Below are positions 23,521 to 31,582 of a stretch of DNA of 64,000 bases, in pieces. This DNA is from an uncultured Alphaproteobacteria bacterium. GTDB taxonomy: Bacteria; Pseudomonadota; Alphaproteobacteria; Rhizobiales; Beijerinckiaceae. Positions within the stretch are counted from its first letter, which is position 1. Each line of letters begins with the position of its first letter. Position numbers and translations under genes: made by a program. Where the stretch lies: NCBI GenBank assembly GCA_937988775.1, contig CALKHP010000039.1, positions 21,066 to 85,065 of the forward strand. The letters are read 5' to 3'. The notes beneath the pieces are model-generated. The model was not told the origin of the DNA. It made no database searches and saw only the letters and a list, made by a program, of their open reading frames with translations.

Positions 23521-24786
23521 CTAGAGCAGGCCAGAGAATGGCAGGAAGCCGATCAGGTCGCCGGCCGCGACGTCGCCTGCGTCCTCGGGAAGGATCGCCA
23601 GCCCGTCTCCCTCGGTCAGCGAGCCCAGCCAGCCGCTGCTATCGCTGCCGAAGCGCTGCAGCACCGGCCCGCCCACCGCATTCCGACCAAGCTTGACACG
23701 CAGGGCCTCCAGCCGCCCGGCCCGCTTGCGGTGGCTGAAGCCGGCCGGCACCGGCAGCGGCCGCAGCGGCTGGGGCGACGCCCCGGCCAGCCGCAGCAAG
23801 GCCGGCCGCGCGATCTGGATGAAGGCGTGCATCGCCGCCACCGGATTGCCGGGCAAGCCGATCGCCAGCGTGCCGTCGACCAGCCCGAGCGCCAACGCCC
23901 GGCCCGGCTTCATCGCCAGCGCCCAGGCTTCGCTGTCGCCGAGTTGGCCGAGTACGGTGCGGACGTGATCCTCCTCGCCGACCGAGACGCCGCCCGAGCC
24001 CAGCACGGCGTGATGGCCCGGCGCCGCCCGCATCAGCACGGCGCGCAAGGCGTCCGGCTCGTCGCGCACGATGCCGAGATCGCTCACCGCGCAGCCGAGC
24101 CGCGCCAGCATCGCGGCCAGCATCGGCCGGTTGGAATCGTAGCGCCCGGCCGGCCTGAGCGGCGCGCCCGGCTCCAGCAATTCGTTGCCGGTCGAGAACA
24201 GCGCCACGCGCAGCCGCTCGCGCACCGGGATATCCGCCAGGCCGAGCGACGCGACAAGCGCCAGTTCCGCCGGGCCGATGCGCCGGCCGGGCGGCAGCAC
24301 CTCGGCGCCTTCGGCAAACTCCTCGCCCGTGCGGCGGATGTTGCGATCGCGGCGCGCCACGCCGGACGGCACCACCAGCACCGGCCGGCCGAGCACCGAA
24401 ACATCGAGCTTCACATCCTCCTGCATCACCACCGTATCGGCGCCCTGCGGCAGCGGCGCGCCGGTCAGCACCCGCATGGCGCTGCCTTCCGCCAGCGCCG
24501 GCGCGGCCTCGCCCGCGGCAACCCGGCCGATCAACGGCAGCCGGCCGCCCGCATCCTCGAGGGAGGCGGCCTGCATGGCATAGCCATCGACCGCGACATG
24601 ATCGAAGCGCGGCAGCGGCAACGGCGCCACGATGCGCGCCGACAGGATGCGCCCGGCGGCCGCGCCGAGCGGCACCCTTTCAGGGTCGGCGACCACCGGG
24701 AGGCGCGCCTCGAGCAGCGCCACCGCCTGCGCCACCCGCAGCACGGCGGCGCCCGCCCGGAAAAGGCCGGCCGGCACCGTGCTCAT
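23521..24786 (-). CDS. moeA: Molybdopterin molybdenumtransferase MoeA
   Basis: 421-residue enzyme that inserts molybdate into adenylylated molybdopterin. The N-terminal region has LPRFDHVAVDGYAM, the conserved MoeA entry segment. The MoCF-binding domain carries FSTGNELLEPG, the GSGGVSVGEEDHV motif and PGNPVAAM. The length is normal. The ATG at 24786 starts MSTVPAGLFRAG. It is divergent from the mrp-mobA pair and upstream of tusA, forming a compact Moco group. Confidence 0.9.
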   Translation of the reverse strand: MSTVPAGLFRAGAAVLRVAQAVALLEARLPVVADPERVPLGAAAGRILSARIVAPLPLPRFDHVAVDGYAMQAASLEDAGGRLPLIGRVAAGEAAPALAEGSAMRVLTGAPLPQGADTVVMQEDVKLDVSVLGRPVLVVPSGVARRDRNIRRTGEEFAEGAEVLPPGRRIGPAELALVASLGLADIPVRERLRVALFSTGNELLEPGAPLRPAGRYDSNRPMLAAMLARLGCAVSDLGIVRDEPDALRAVLMRAAPGHHAVLGSGGVSVGEEDHVRTVLGQLGDSEAWALAMKPGRALALGLVDGTLAIGLPGNPVAAMHAFIQIARPALLRLAGASPQPLRPLPVPAGFSHRKRAGRLEALRVKLGRNAVGGPVLQRFGSDSSGWLGSLTEGDGLAILPEDAGDVAAGDLIGFLPFSGLL

Positions 24787-24935
24787 CGCCGCATCTCGGT
24801 GGTCAAGCCGGTTTTCCCCATGCATCCGTCCCGTTCCGCATCGTGCCGCGTCGCTATGGTCTTTGTGAGCGCTGCGCGATCTATGTACAAGGGGGCCGGC
24901 CGCCACTGTCGGCGGCAACGCCTGAGGAGCCTGTT

Positions 24936-26042
24936 TTGCCCGTCACTCCCGCCGAGGTGCGCCGCGCGCTCGAACTGGTCAGGCTGCCCGCGAGCGGACA
25001 GTCGCTGGCCGCATCCGGGCGGCTGAGCGAAATCGCCGTCGAGAACGGCAAGGTGATGTTCGCCATTGCCATCGATCCGACCGAGGCCGACGCCATGGAG
25101 CCGGTGCGCCGCGCCGCCGAACAGGCAGCCGGCGCCGTTCCGGGCGTTTCGCAGGTTCTGGCGAGCCTGACCGCCGAGCATGCCCCGCGCCGCACTGCAT
25201 CGGCCGGGCCTGCCCGCACCGGCCATGCGACGACGAAACCGGGCGGCATTCCGGGCATCCGCCACATGATCGCGGTTGCCTCGGGCAAGGGCGGCGTCGG
25301 CAAGTCGACGATCGCCTGCAACCTGGCGCTGGCGCTGGCAGCCCAGGGGCTGTCGGTCGGCCTGCTCGATGCCGATATCTACGGACCTTCGCAGCCGCGC
25401 CTGTTCGGCCTCACCGGCAAGCCGACCGTCAACGGCCGCATCATGCAGCCGCTCGACGGTTTCGGCATCAAGGTGATGTCTATCGGCTTCTTGGTCGACG
25501 AAGCGACCGCCATGATCTGGCGCGGGCCGATGGTCGTCTCGGCCCTGTCGCAGATGCTGAACGAGGTCGCCTGGGGCGAGCTCGACGTGCTGGTGATCGA
25601 CATGCCGCCCGGCACCGGCGACGCGCAGCTCACCATCGCCCAGCGCGCGCCGCTTTCGGGCGCAGTCATCGTCTCGACGCCGCAGGACCTCGCCCTGATC
25701 GACGCGCGACGCGGCATCGCCATGTTCGAGAAGGTGCAGGTGCCGGTGCTCGGCATCGTCGAGAACATGAGCGGCTTCTGCTGCCCGCAATGCGGCACCG
25801 TCACGCCGATCTTCGGCCATGGCGGCGCGGCCGACGAAGCGCGCAAGCTCAACGTGCCGCTGCTTGGCGCCCTGCCGCTGCACATGGATATCCGCGTCAC
25901 CTCCGATGCCGGCAAGCCGGTCGTCGTCAGCGATCCGCAAGGCTCCCATGCCGCGATCTTCCGTGCCATTGCCGGGCAGGTCTGGAACGCCGTCTCGCAC
26001 GGCGCGCCGACGCGGGCCGCACCGCGCATCGTCATCGAGTGA
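24936..26042 (+). CDS. mrp: Mrp/NBP35-family iron-sulfur carrier ATPase
   Basis: About 368-residue P-loop carrier that binds a bridging [4Fe-4S] cluster and delivers it to apoproteins. The N-terminal DUF59/MIP18-like domain (residues 1-80) begins with PAEVRRALELVRLP. A linker follows, then the deviant Walker A GKGGVGKST, IDMPPGTGD (Walker B region) and the Cys pair CCPQCG that holds the cluster. A TTG start at 24936 has GAGGAG 6 nt upstream and matches the domain boundary; an ATG at 24843 would add 31 unlikely residues. Its stop overlaps mobA (GTGA). Confidence 0.87.
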   Translation: MPVTPAEVRRALELVRLPASGQSLAASGRLSEIAVENGKVMFAIAIDPTEADAMEPVRRAAEQAAGAVPGVSQVLASLTAEHAPRRTASAGPARTGHATTKPGGIPGIRHMIAVASGKGGVGKSTIACNLALALAAQGLSVGLLDADIYGPSQPRLFGLTGKPTVNGRIMQPLDGFGIKVMSIGFLVDEATAMIWRGPMVVSALSQMLNEVAWGELDVLVIDMPPGTGDAQLTIAQRAPLSGAVIVSTPQDLALIDARRGIAMFEKVQVPVLGIVENMSGFCCPQCGTVTPIFGHGGAADEARKLNVPLLGALPLHMDIRVTSDAGKPVVVSDPQGSHAAIFRAIAGQVWNAVSHGAPTRAAPRIVIE

Positions 26043-26653
26043 ACAGCCTGCCCGCCTGCGCCGGACTGATCCTTGCCGGCGGGCGCGGGCAGCGCTTAGG
26101 CGGCCGCGACAAGGCGCTCGTCGAACTCGCCGGCCAGCCGCTGCTCGCGCATGTCGCCGCCCGGCTCAAGCCGCAGGCGGCGCCGCTCATCATCAGCGCC
26201 AATGGCGATCCGGCCCGCTTTGCCGCTTTCGGCCTGACCGTGCTCGCCGACGAGACGGCCGATTTCGCCGGGCCGCTTGCCGGTATTCTCGCAGCGATGG
26301 ATCACTTGGCGGCGGAGGGCTCCAGCGTCGGCCACCTGCTCAGCGCGCCGACCGATTGCCCGTTCCTGCCGCACGATCTCGCTGCCCGGCTCAGTGCAGC
26401 CATGCGGGACACCGGCGCGGCGGTGGCGTTCGCATCATCGGCCGGGCGCGATCATCCAGTTATCGCGTTGTGGAGCCTCGCCTTGCGCGACGCGCTGCGG
26501 CAGGCGCTCGCGCAAGGCCGCAACGGCGTCATGGCCTTCATCGGCCGGCAATCCCACGCCAGCACCGCCTGGCCCGTGGAGCCATGCGATCCGTTCTTCA
26601 ACATCAACACGCCGGAGGATTTGGCGGCGGCGGAACGGATTTGCCGGTGTTAA
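26039..26653 (+). CDS. mobA: Molybdenum cofactor guanylyltransferase MobA
   Basis: 204-residue nucleotidyltransferase that joins GMP to molybdenum cofactor to make the bis-MGD form used by DMSO-reductase-family enzymes. The signature LAGGRGQRLGGRDKALVELAG is near residues 13-33. The metal-site Asp is in LSAPTDCPFLP and the C-terminal NINTPEDL is typical. The GTG start overlaps the mrp stop by 4 nt, so the two are translationally coupled. Together with moeA it indicates use of bis-MGD enzymes. Confidence 0.88.
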   Translation: MNSLPACAGLILAGGRGQRLGGRDKALVELAGQPLLAHVAARLKPQAAPLIISANGDPARFAAFGLTVLADETADFAGPLAGILAAMDHLAAEGSSVGHLLSAPTDCPFLPHDLAARLSAAMRDTGAAVAFASSAGRDHPVIALWSLALRDALRQALAQGRNGVMAFIGRQSHASTAWPVEPCDPFFNINTPEDLAAAERICRC

Positions 26654-26686
26654 GCCGAAACATTCCCACGATCCCGGTCCGTCCCT

Positions 26687-28069
26687 TCAGCGCGGCAGAA
26701 TCGCCACCGAGCCCTGCGCGCTGTCCATGCTCCAGATTCGGTCGATCAGCACACGCATTTCGTCCGGCGTCGCGCCATCGCGAAAACCGGCGAGCCGGAT
26801 CGCCTTGGCTTCCAGTTCATCGCGCGTCAGCGGATTGCCGGGATCGCCCTTCGGCTCGTCGACGCGGGCGGAAAACTCGCGGCCATCAGCGGTCCTGACG
26901 CGCACCTTGCCGACCCAGCGCGCCGGATAGAGCCTGTCGACCTCGTCATCAAGCACCATGCGCACCTTGGCCCGAAAATCCGCCACGCGGGCATCGGTGA
27001 GCGCGTGCTTCTCGAAAGCTTCGAGATCGGCCGCACCATGCACCGCGATCAGCCCGAGCACGCTGCCCATCGAGAACTTCGCCTGATGCACAGTCGTCGG
27101 ATCAACGACCGGGCCAAGCACATCGATCGCGCCCTGATGCACCTCGGCGATCACCTCCGCCACGTCGCCGGCGGCCAGTTTCTCGCGCGCCAGCAACACC
27201 TGCAGCGCATCGGCGGCCGGGTGGGTGTGGCGGCACGAGGCGTGCCACTTATACGAGGTCTCTTCCGTCGCCCAGCGGCTACCCAGCCGGTCGGTCAGCT
27301 TCGCCGGATCGGCATCGCGCGACATGCCGGCAGCCAGCCCCTGCGCGCCCTCGAGGATGCGGCTCGCGCCCTTGAAACCATCGCGGGCGAGATAGGCCGC
27401 GAGCATGCCGTCGGCAGCGGCCTTCGCGGTATGCAACTGCTTGGAATCGGCGGCGTCACGCAGGAATTCCCACAGGCCGGCAGCCTGCGTGCCGGCGGAG
27501 CCGAGCGCGTGGTTCAGGCGCACGGCATCGAGCCCGATCAGCTTGCCGACCGCCGCCGCGACGGCGAGCGTGCCCGCCGTACCAGTGGTGTGGAACACCT
27601 CATAATGCGAGCGCCCGAGGAACTCTCCGACCCGGATACCGACCTCGTAACCGGCGATCGAGGCCGCGAGAATCTCCTTGCCGGACTTGCCCTCGGCCTC
27701 GGCGACCGCGAGCACGGCCGGGAATACCACCGTCGCCGGGTGGAACACCGAGCCGTTATGCACATCGTCCTGCTCGACGACATGGGAGGCTGCGGCGTTG
27801 ATCATCGCCGCGAAATACGGGCTGGTGCGGCCCCTGCTCGGCACGATGGTGCTCGGGCCATCCGCCGGCCCCATCGCGCTCGCGAAGGCGCTGATCGCCG
27901 CGACCTGCGGCGATCCCTTGCCGGCAAGCGCCGAGCCGAGCCAGTCGATCAGCAGCGCTTTCGTCGCCTGCACCACGCGCTCAGGCACGTCGGCCAGCGT
28001 GAAACCGGCGACGAATTCGCATAGCGCCGCCGTCGGGTGGTCCGTTCCTGCCAGCACAGTGTCGCGCAT
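26687..28069 (-). CDS. MmgE/PrpD family protein
   Basis: 460-residue protein of the MmgE/PrpD family, which includes 2-methylcitrate dehydratase, cis-aconitate decarboxylase and related lyases. Typical features are LLIDWLGSALAG near residue 42, the SHVVEQDDVHNGSVFHPATVVFPA region near residue 95 with its conserved Asp and His, and KWHASCRHTHPAADAL near residue 280. The specific substrate is unknown, as no methylcitrate-cycle genes are adjacent. The ATG at 28069 is preceded by GGAGG at a spacing of 6 and is preferred over the ATG two codons upstream. It converges on mobA with a 33-nt gap. Confidence 0.85.
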   Translation of the reverse strand: MRDTVLAGTDHPTAALCEFVAGFTLADVPERVVQATKALLIDWLGSALAGKGSPQVAAISAFASAMGPADGPSTIVPSRGRTSPYFAAMINAAASHVVEQDDVHNGSVFHPATVVFPAVLAVAEAEGKSGKEILAASIAGYEVGIRVGEFLGRSHYEVFHTTGTAGTLAVAAAVGKLIGLDAVRLNHALGSAGTQAAGLWEFLRDAADSKQLHTAKAAADGMLAAYLARDGFKGASRILEGAQGLAAGMSRDADPAKLTDRLGSRWATEETSYKWHASCRHTHPAADALQVLLAREKLAAGDVAEVIAEVHQGAIDVLGPVVDPTTVHQAKFSMGSVLGLIAVHGAADLEAFEKHALTDARVADFRAKVRMVLDDEVDRLYPARWVGKVRVRTADGREFSARVDEPKGDPGNPLTRDELEAKAIRLAGFRDGATPDEMRVLIDRIWSMDSAQGSVAILPR

Positions 28070-28125
28070 CCTCATCCTCCGAAGGGCGGCATCTTGGCCC
28101 TATCGGCCCCGGAGGCGCAATCCCT

Positions 28126-29493
28126 TCAGGCGATGTTGACGCGGGCCTCGCCCGGCGCCGGCACGCTCAGGCCCGCCCCGACATATTCGTTCAGCTTGTT
28201 GCGCAATGTGCGGATCGAGATGCCGAGAATGCGCGCGGCATGGGTGCGGTTGCCGAGGCAATGGTCGAGCGTATCGAGGATCAGGTCGCATTCAACATCG
28301 GCCACGGTGCGCCCGACGAGGGCGCGCGTGACCGCCTCGGCCGCGAGCGCCGCCTGCCGCGCGGCGCCGACCGGGGCAACGGCGGCGATCGGCTCGCCCT
28401 CGGGCGACATCAGCGCCTCGGGGGTGATCGTGTCGCCGGCCGCCAGTAATACGGCGCGATGCATGGTGTTTTCGAGTTCGCGCACATTGCCCTGCCACGG
28501 ATTGGCCTTCAGCTGGGCGAGCGCCTCGTCGGTGATCGGCCGCACCGGCACGCCGTTCAATTCGGCGTATTTGCGCGAAAAATGTTCGGCCAGCGCCACG
28601 ATATCGGCCGGGCGCTCGCGCAATGGCGGCACGCGCAGGTTGACGACGTTGAGGCGGAACAGCAGGTCCTCGCGGAACGAACCGTCCTTGACGGCGGCCT
28701 GGAGGTTGCGGTTCGAGGTCGCGATGATGCGGATATCGACCCTGACCGGCTGCGCCCCGCCGACGCGGTCGATGACGCGTTCCTGGATGGCGCGCAGCAG
28801 CTTGGCCTGCAGGCGCACGTCCATTTCAGAGATTTCGTCGAGCAGCAGCGTGCCGCCGCTCGCCTCCTCGAACTTGCCGATGCGCCGGGCGAGCGCGCCG
28901 GTAAAAGCCCCTTTCTCATGGCCGAAAAGTTCGCTTTCCAGCAGATTCTCAGGGATTGCCGCGCAGTTTACCGACACGAACGGCTTGCCGGCCCGCTTCG
29001 ACCTGGCATGCAGCAGCTTGGCGATGACTTCCTTGCCGACGCCGCTCTCGCCGGTGACCAGAACGCTCGCCTCCGAGCCCGCGACCTGCATCGCCACCTT
29101 GACGACGCGCTCCATCGCCGGGTCCTTGAACACCATGCTCTGATTGTCGCGCGCCACCGCCTCGATCACCGCCGCGATCAGCTCGGGATCGGGCGGCAGC
29201 GGGATATATTCCTTGGCGCCGGCATGGATGGCGGCCACCGCCGCGCGCGCGTCGCTGCCGGTGCCGCAGGCGACGATCGGGATGGCGAAGCGCTCGGCCT
29301 CGAGCCCCTGATACAGGCGCGCGATGTCGATCGCGACATCGGCCATGATCAGGTCGGCGCCGCGCCCTGCCCTGAGATGATTCAGCGCCTGGTCCGGCCC
29401 ATCGACCTGGGCGACGCCGGCGCCGCGCTCCTTGGCGATGCGGGCCGCGAAGATCAGTTCGCTCTTGAAGGTTCCGACGATGAGAAGGCGCAT
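28126..29493 (-). CDS. flbD: Sigma-54-dependent flagellar regulator FlbD
   Basis: 455-residue bacterial enhancer-binding protein. The N-terminal receiver-like domain (1-115) is degenerate: the acidic pair is replaced (LLIVGTF), Asp52 remains, and the conserved Lys near 103 is absent (IPLPPDPE). The AAA+ domain (about 120-350) has Walker A GESGVGKE, the sigma-54 contact loop GAFTGA and Walker B TLLLDEISE. The C-terminal Fis-type helix-turn-helix (NRTHAARILGISIRTLRNKLNEY) binds DNA. In Caulobacter FlbD is switched by FliX and hook-basal-body assembly rather than by phosphorylation, which fits the degenerate receiver. It is the last gene of the fliF operon and probably activates the sigma-54 promoter of fliK-flgD. 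Confidence 0.93.
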   Translation of the reverse strand: MRLLIVGTFKSELIFAARIAKERGAGVAQVDGPDQALNHLRAGRGADLIMADVAIDIARLYQGLEAERFAIPIVACGTGSDARAAVAAIHAGAKEYIPLPPDPELIAAVIEAVARDNQSMVFKDPAMERVVKVAMQVAGSEASVLVTGESGVGKEVIAKLLHARSKRAGKPFVSVNCAAIPENLLESELFGHEKGAFTGALARRIGKFEEASGGTLLLDEISEMDVRLQAKLLRAIQERVIDRVGGAQPVRVDIRIIATSNRNLQAAVKDGSFREDLLFRLNVVNLRVPPLRERPADIVALAEHFSRKYAELNGVPVRPITDEALAQLKANPWQGNVRELENTMHRAVLLAAGDTITPEALMSPEGEPIAAVAPVGAARQAALAAEAVTRALVGRTVADVECDLILDTLDHCLGNRTHAARILGISIRTLRNKLNEYVGAGLSVPAPGEARVNIA

Positions 29494-29503
29494 GTTTTTA
29501 TCC

Positions 29504-29851
29504 TCAGCGTTCCGGCTTGATGATCTCGGTCATCGTCACGCCGAGCTTGTCCTCGACCAGCACGACCTCGCCACGCGCGACGAGCCGGTCGTTCACGAAA
29601 ATATCGATCGCCTCGCCGACCTTGCGGTCGAGCTCGAGCACGCGGCCGGGGCCGAGCTGCATCAGCTCGCCGACCGCCATGCGCGTGCGCCCGAGCACCG
29701 CCGAGACATTGACCGGCACGTCGAACATCTGCTCGAGATCGCCCGCCGTCTTCTGCGCCACCGGGCCGTCATCGACCGGCAGCGGCACTTGCGGCATCAT
29801 CTCCTGCGTCTGGTCGAAATTCGGGAGCGGCAGATCGCTGTCGGTGCTCAT
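29504..29851 (-). CDS. fliN: Flagellar motor switch protein FliN
   Basis: 115-residue C-ring protein. The C-terminal SpoA domain (about residues 40-115) contains FDVPVNVSAVLGRTRMAVGELMQLGPGRVLELD and VNDRLVARGEVVLVEDKLGVTMTEII, canonical for FliN. The N-terminal 35 residues are acidic and Pro-rich. It binds CheY-P indirectly through FliM and recruits FliH. Its ATG overlaps the fliH stop (ATGA), and flbD follows after 10 nt. Confidence 0.93.
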   Translation of the reverse strand: MSTDSDLPLPNFDQTQEMMPQVPLPVDDGPVAQKTAGDLEQMFDVPVNVSAVLGRTRMAVGELMQLGPGRVLELDRKVGEAIDIFVNDRLVARGEVVLVEDKLGVTMTEIIKPER

Positions 29852-30507
29852 GCGGGGTCCTCGGTTGTCCGCTGCGGCGCGATGGCCGCGCTCAGTTCGT
29901 CGACGGCGGTGCCGATACGACGGGAAATCTCCTCGCGGTCGATGGCGACGCCGCCATCGGCCCATTCGATGCGGGCGTCGCCCGGATTCGCGTCCGGGTC
30001 GCCGAGCACCACGAGCCGGCCCTCGAAGCCGCGCGTGCGGGCGAGCGCCGTGCAGCGCTCGCTCGCCGCCTCGACCAGCTCGGGCGCCACCCGCAGCACG
30101 AGATGCGGCGCGCCGCGCAGGTCGCGCAGCACGGCGGCGAGCGCCTCCTCCATGCGGGCATGGGGCAGGCGCCGGGCGAGCGCGCCCGACAGCGTGTCGG
30201 CGAACAGGTGCGCCATGCGGATCGCCTCAGCGGTTGCCGCCTCGGACACCTCGCCGAGATCGCGCGCCAGGATATCGACATGCTCGCCCAGCACCGCGAA
30301 GGCGCGCGCGAGCCGGGCCGTCTCCTCGGCGCGGGCTTCCTCGGCGCCCTGGGCGCGGCCGGCGGCGAAGGCTGCTTCCTCGGCCCGTTTCACCGCCGCC
30401 TCGTGCTCGCCAAGCGCGACCTTGCGCTCCTCGCCGCCATAGCTGAACGGATTGGCGCGGCGCTCGCCGAAACGGCGCTCGAAGGTGAATTTGACCGGCT
30501 GGCTCAA
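29848..30507 (-). CDS. fliH: Flagellar assembly protein FliH (FlbE-like)
   Basis: 219-residue protein in the fliH position of the fliF operon. After a basic start (VKFTFERRFGERR), residues 30-75 form an Ala/Glu-rich helix with Gly spacing, as in FliH. A C-terminal V-ATPase-subunit-E-like domain follows. FliH holds the FliI ATPase at the export gate and C-ring. The Caulobacter orthologue at this position was called FlbE. The start is a TTG at 30507 with GAGGA just upstream, placed across the fliG stop. The name rests on position and general features, since FliH sequences diverge strongly. Confidence 0.82.
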   Translation of the reverse strand: MSQPVKFTFERRFGERRANPFSYGGEERKVALGEHEAAVKRAEEAAFAAGRAQGAEEARAEETARLARAFAVLGEHVDILARDLGEVSEAATAEAIRMAHLFADTLSGALARRLPHARMEEALAAVLRDLRGAPHLVLRVAPELVEAASERCTALARTRGFEGRLVVLGDPDANPGDARIEWADGGVAIDREEISRRIGTAVDELSAAIAPQRTTEDPA

Positions 30508-30514
30508 GGCATCC

Positions 30515-31573
30515 TCAATAGATCAGTTCGTCTTCGGCGCGATTCTTCGAAATCATGATCTCGCCCTTGGCGGCGAGGTCCTTGGCGATGTTGACGATCT
30601 TCGTCTGCGACTCGTCGACCTCCTTGAGGCGCACCGGCCCCTTGGCGGACATTTCCTCCTCGAGGTTCTTGGCGGCGCGCGTCGACATGTTGCCCATGAA
30701 GAAGCTGCGGGTCGATTCGACCGCGCCCTTGAGGGCGATGCCGAGCATGTTCTTGTCGACGCTGCGCATCAGCGTCTGGATGCTGGCCGGGTCGAGCCGG
30801 GTCAGGTCGTCGAAGGTGAACATCAGCGAGCGGATGCGCGTCGCCGAATCGCGGTTCTGCTCGTCGAGCGCCGTCAGGAAGCGCGTCTCGGTCTGGCGGT
30901 CGAACGAGTTGAAGATTTCCGCCATCAGTTCATGCGCGTCGCGGCGATGCGTCATCGACAGGTTGGAGATGAATTCGACGCGCAGCGTCTCCTCGATGCG
31001 CTCCAGCACCTCCTTCTGCACGTTCTCCATCTTCAGCATGCGGCCGACGATATCGGCGGCGAAATCCTCCGGCAGGATGGCGAGCACGCGTGCGGCATGC
31101 TCGGGCTTGAGCTTGGACAGCACCACCGCCACCGTCTGCGGATATTCGTTGCGCAGATAGGCGGCCAGCATCTCGTCCTGCACGTTGCCGAGCTTCTGCC
31201 ACATGTTGCGCCCGGCCGGCCCGCGGATTTCCCCCATGATCGCCTCGGCGCGCTCCTTGGGCAGCAGCTTGGCGAGCAGCATGGCGGTGCGGTCGAAATC
31301 GCCGGTGACGGAGCCCGCCGCCGACATTTTCGAGACGAATTCCATCATCAGGCTCTCGATCAGCTCCGCCTCGATCGAGCCGAGCTGCGACATGGCGAGC
31401 GAGACGATGCGGATTTCCTCGTCCTCGAGATCCTCCCAGATCGCCTGGCCGTAGGTCTCGCCGAGAATCAGCAGGATGATGGCGGCCTTCTGCGGCCCGC
31501 TCAGCGCGCGCGACGCACGGCCCCCCGACGGCCTGTCGGTGATCTTTTCGGCAAGGTTGCTGGCTGAACTCAT
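30515..31573 (-). CDS. fliG: Flagellar motor switch protein FliG
   Basis: 352-residue rotor protein that couples torque from MotA to FliF. Visible domains: the N-terminal FliF-binding part (about 20-110) with LSGPQKAAIILLILGETYG, the middle domain with QTVAVVLSKLKPEHAARVLAILPE near residue 150, and the C-terminal charged torque helix region with MFTFDDLTRLDPASIQTLMRSVDKNMLGIALKG near 248-280. Length and order are normal. It follows fliF by 9 nt and precedes fliH by 7 nt. Confidence 0.95.
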   Translation of the reverse strand: MSSASNLAEKITDRPSGGRASRALSGPQKAAIILLILGETYGQAIWEDLEDEEIRIVSLAMSQLGSIEAELIESLMMEFVSKMSAAGSVTGDFDRTAMLLAKLLPKERAEAIMGEIRGPAGRNMWQKLGNVQDEMLAAYLRNEYPQTVAVVLSKLKPEHAARVLAILPEDFAADIVGRMLKMENVQKEVLERIEETLRVEFISNLSMTHRRDAHELMAEIFNSFDRQTETRFLTALDEQNRDSATRIRSLMFTFDDLTRLDPASIQTLMRSVDKNMLGIALKGAVESTRSFFMGNMSTRAAKNLEEEMSAKGPVRLKEVDESQTKIVNIAKDLAAKGEIMISKNRAEDELIY

Positions 31574-31582
31574 GGCGTGCGC

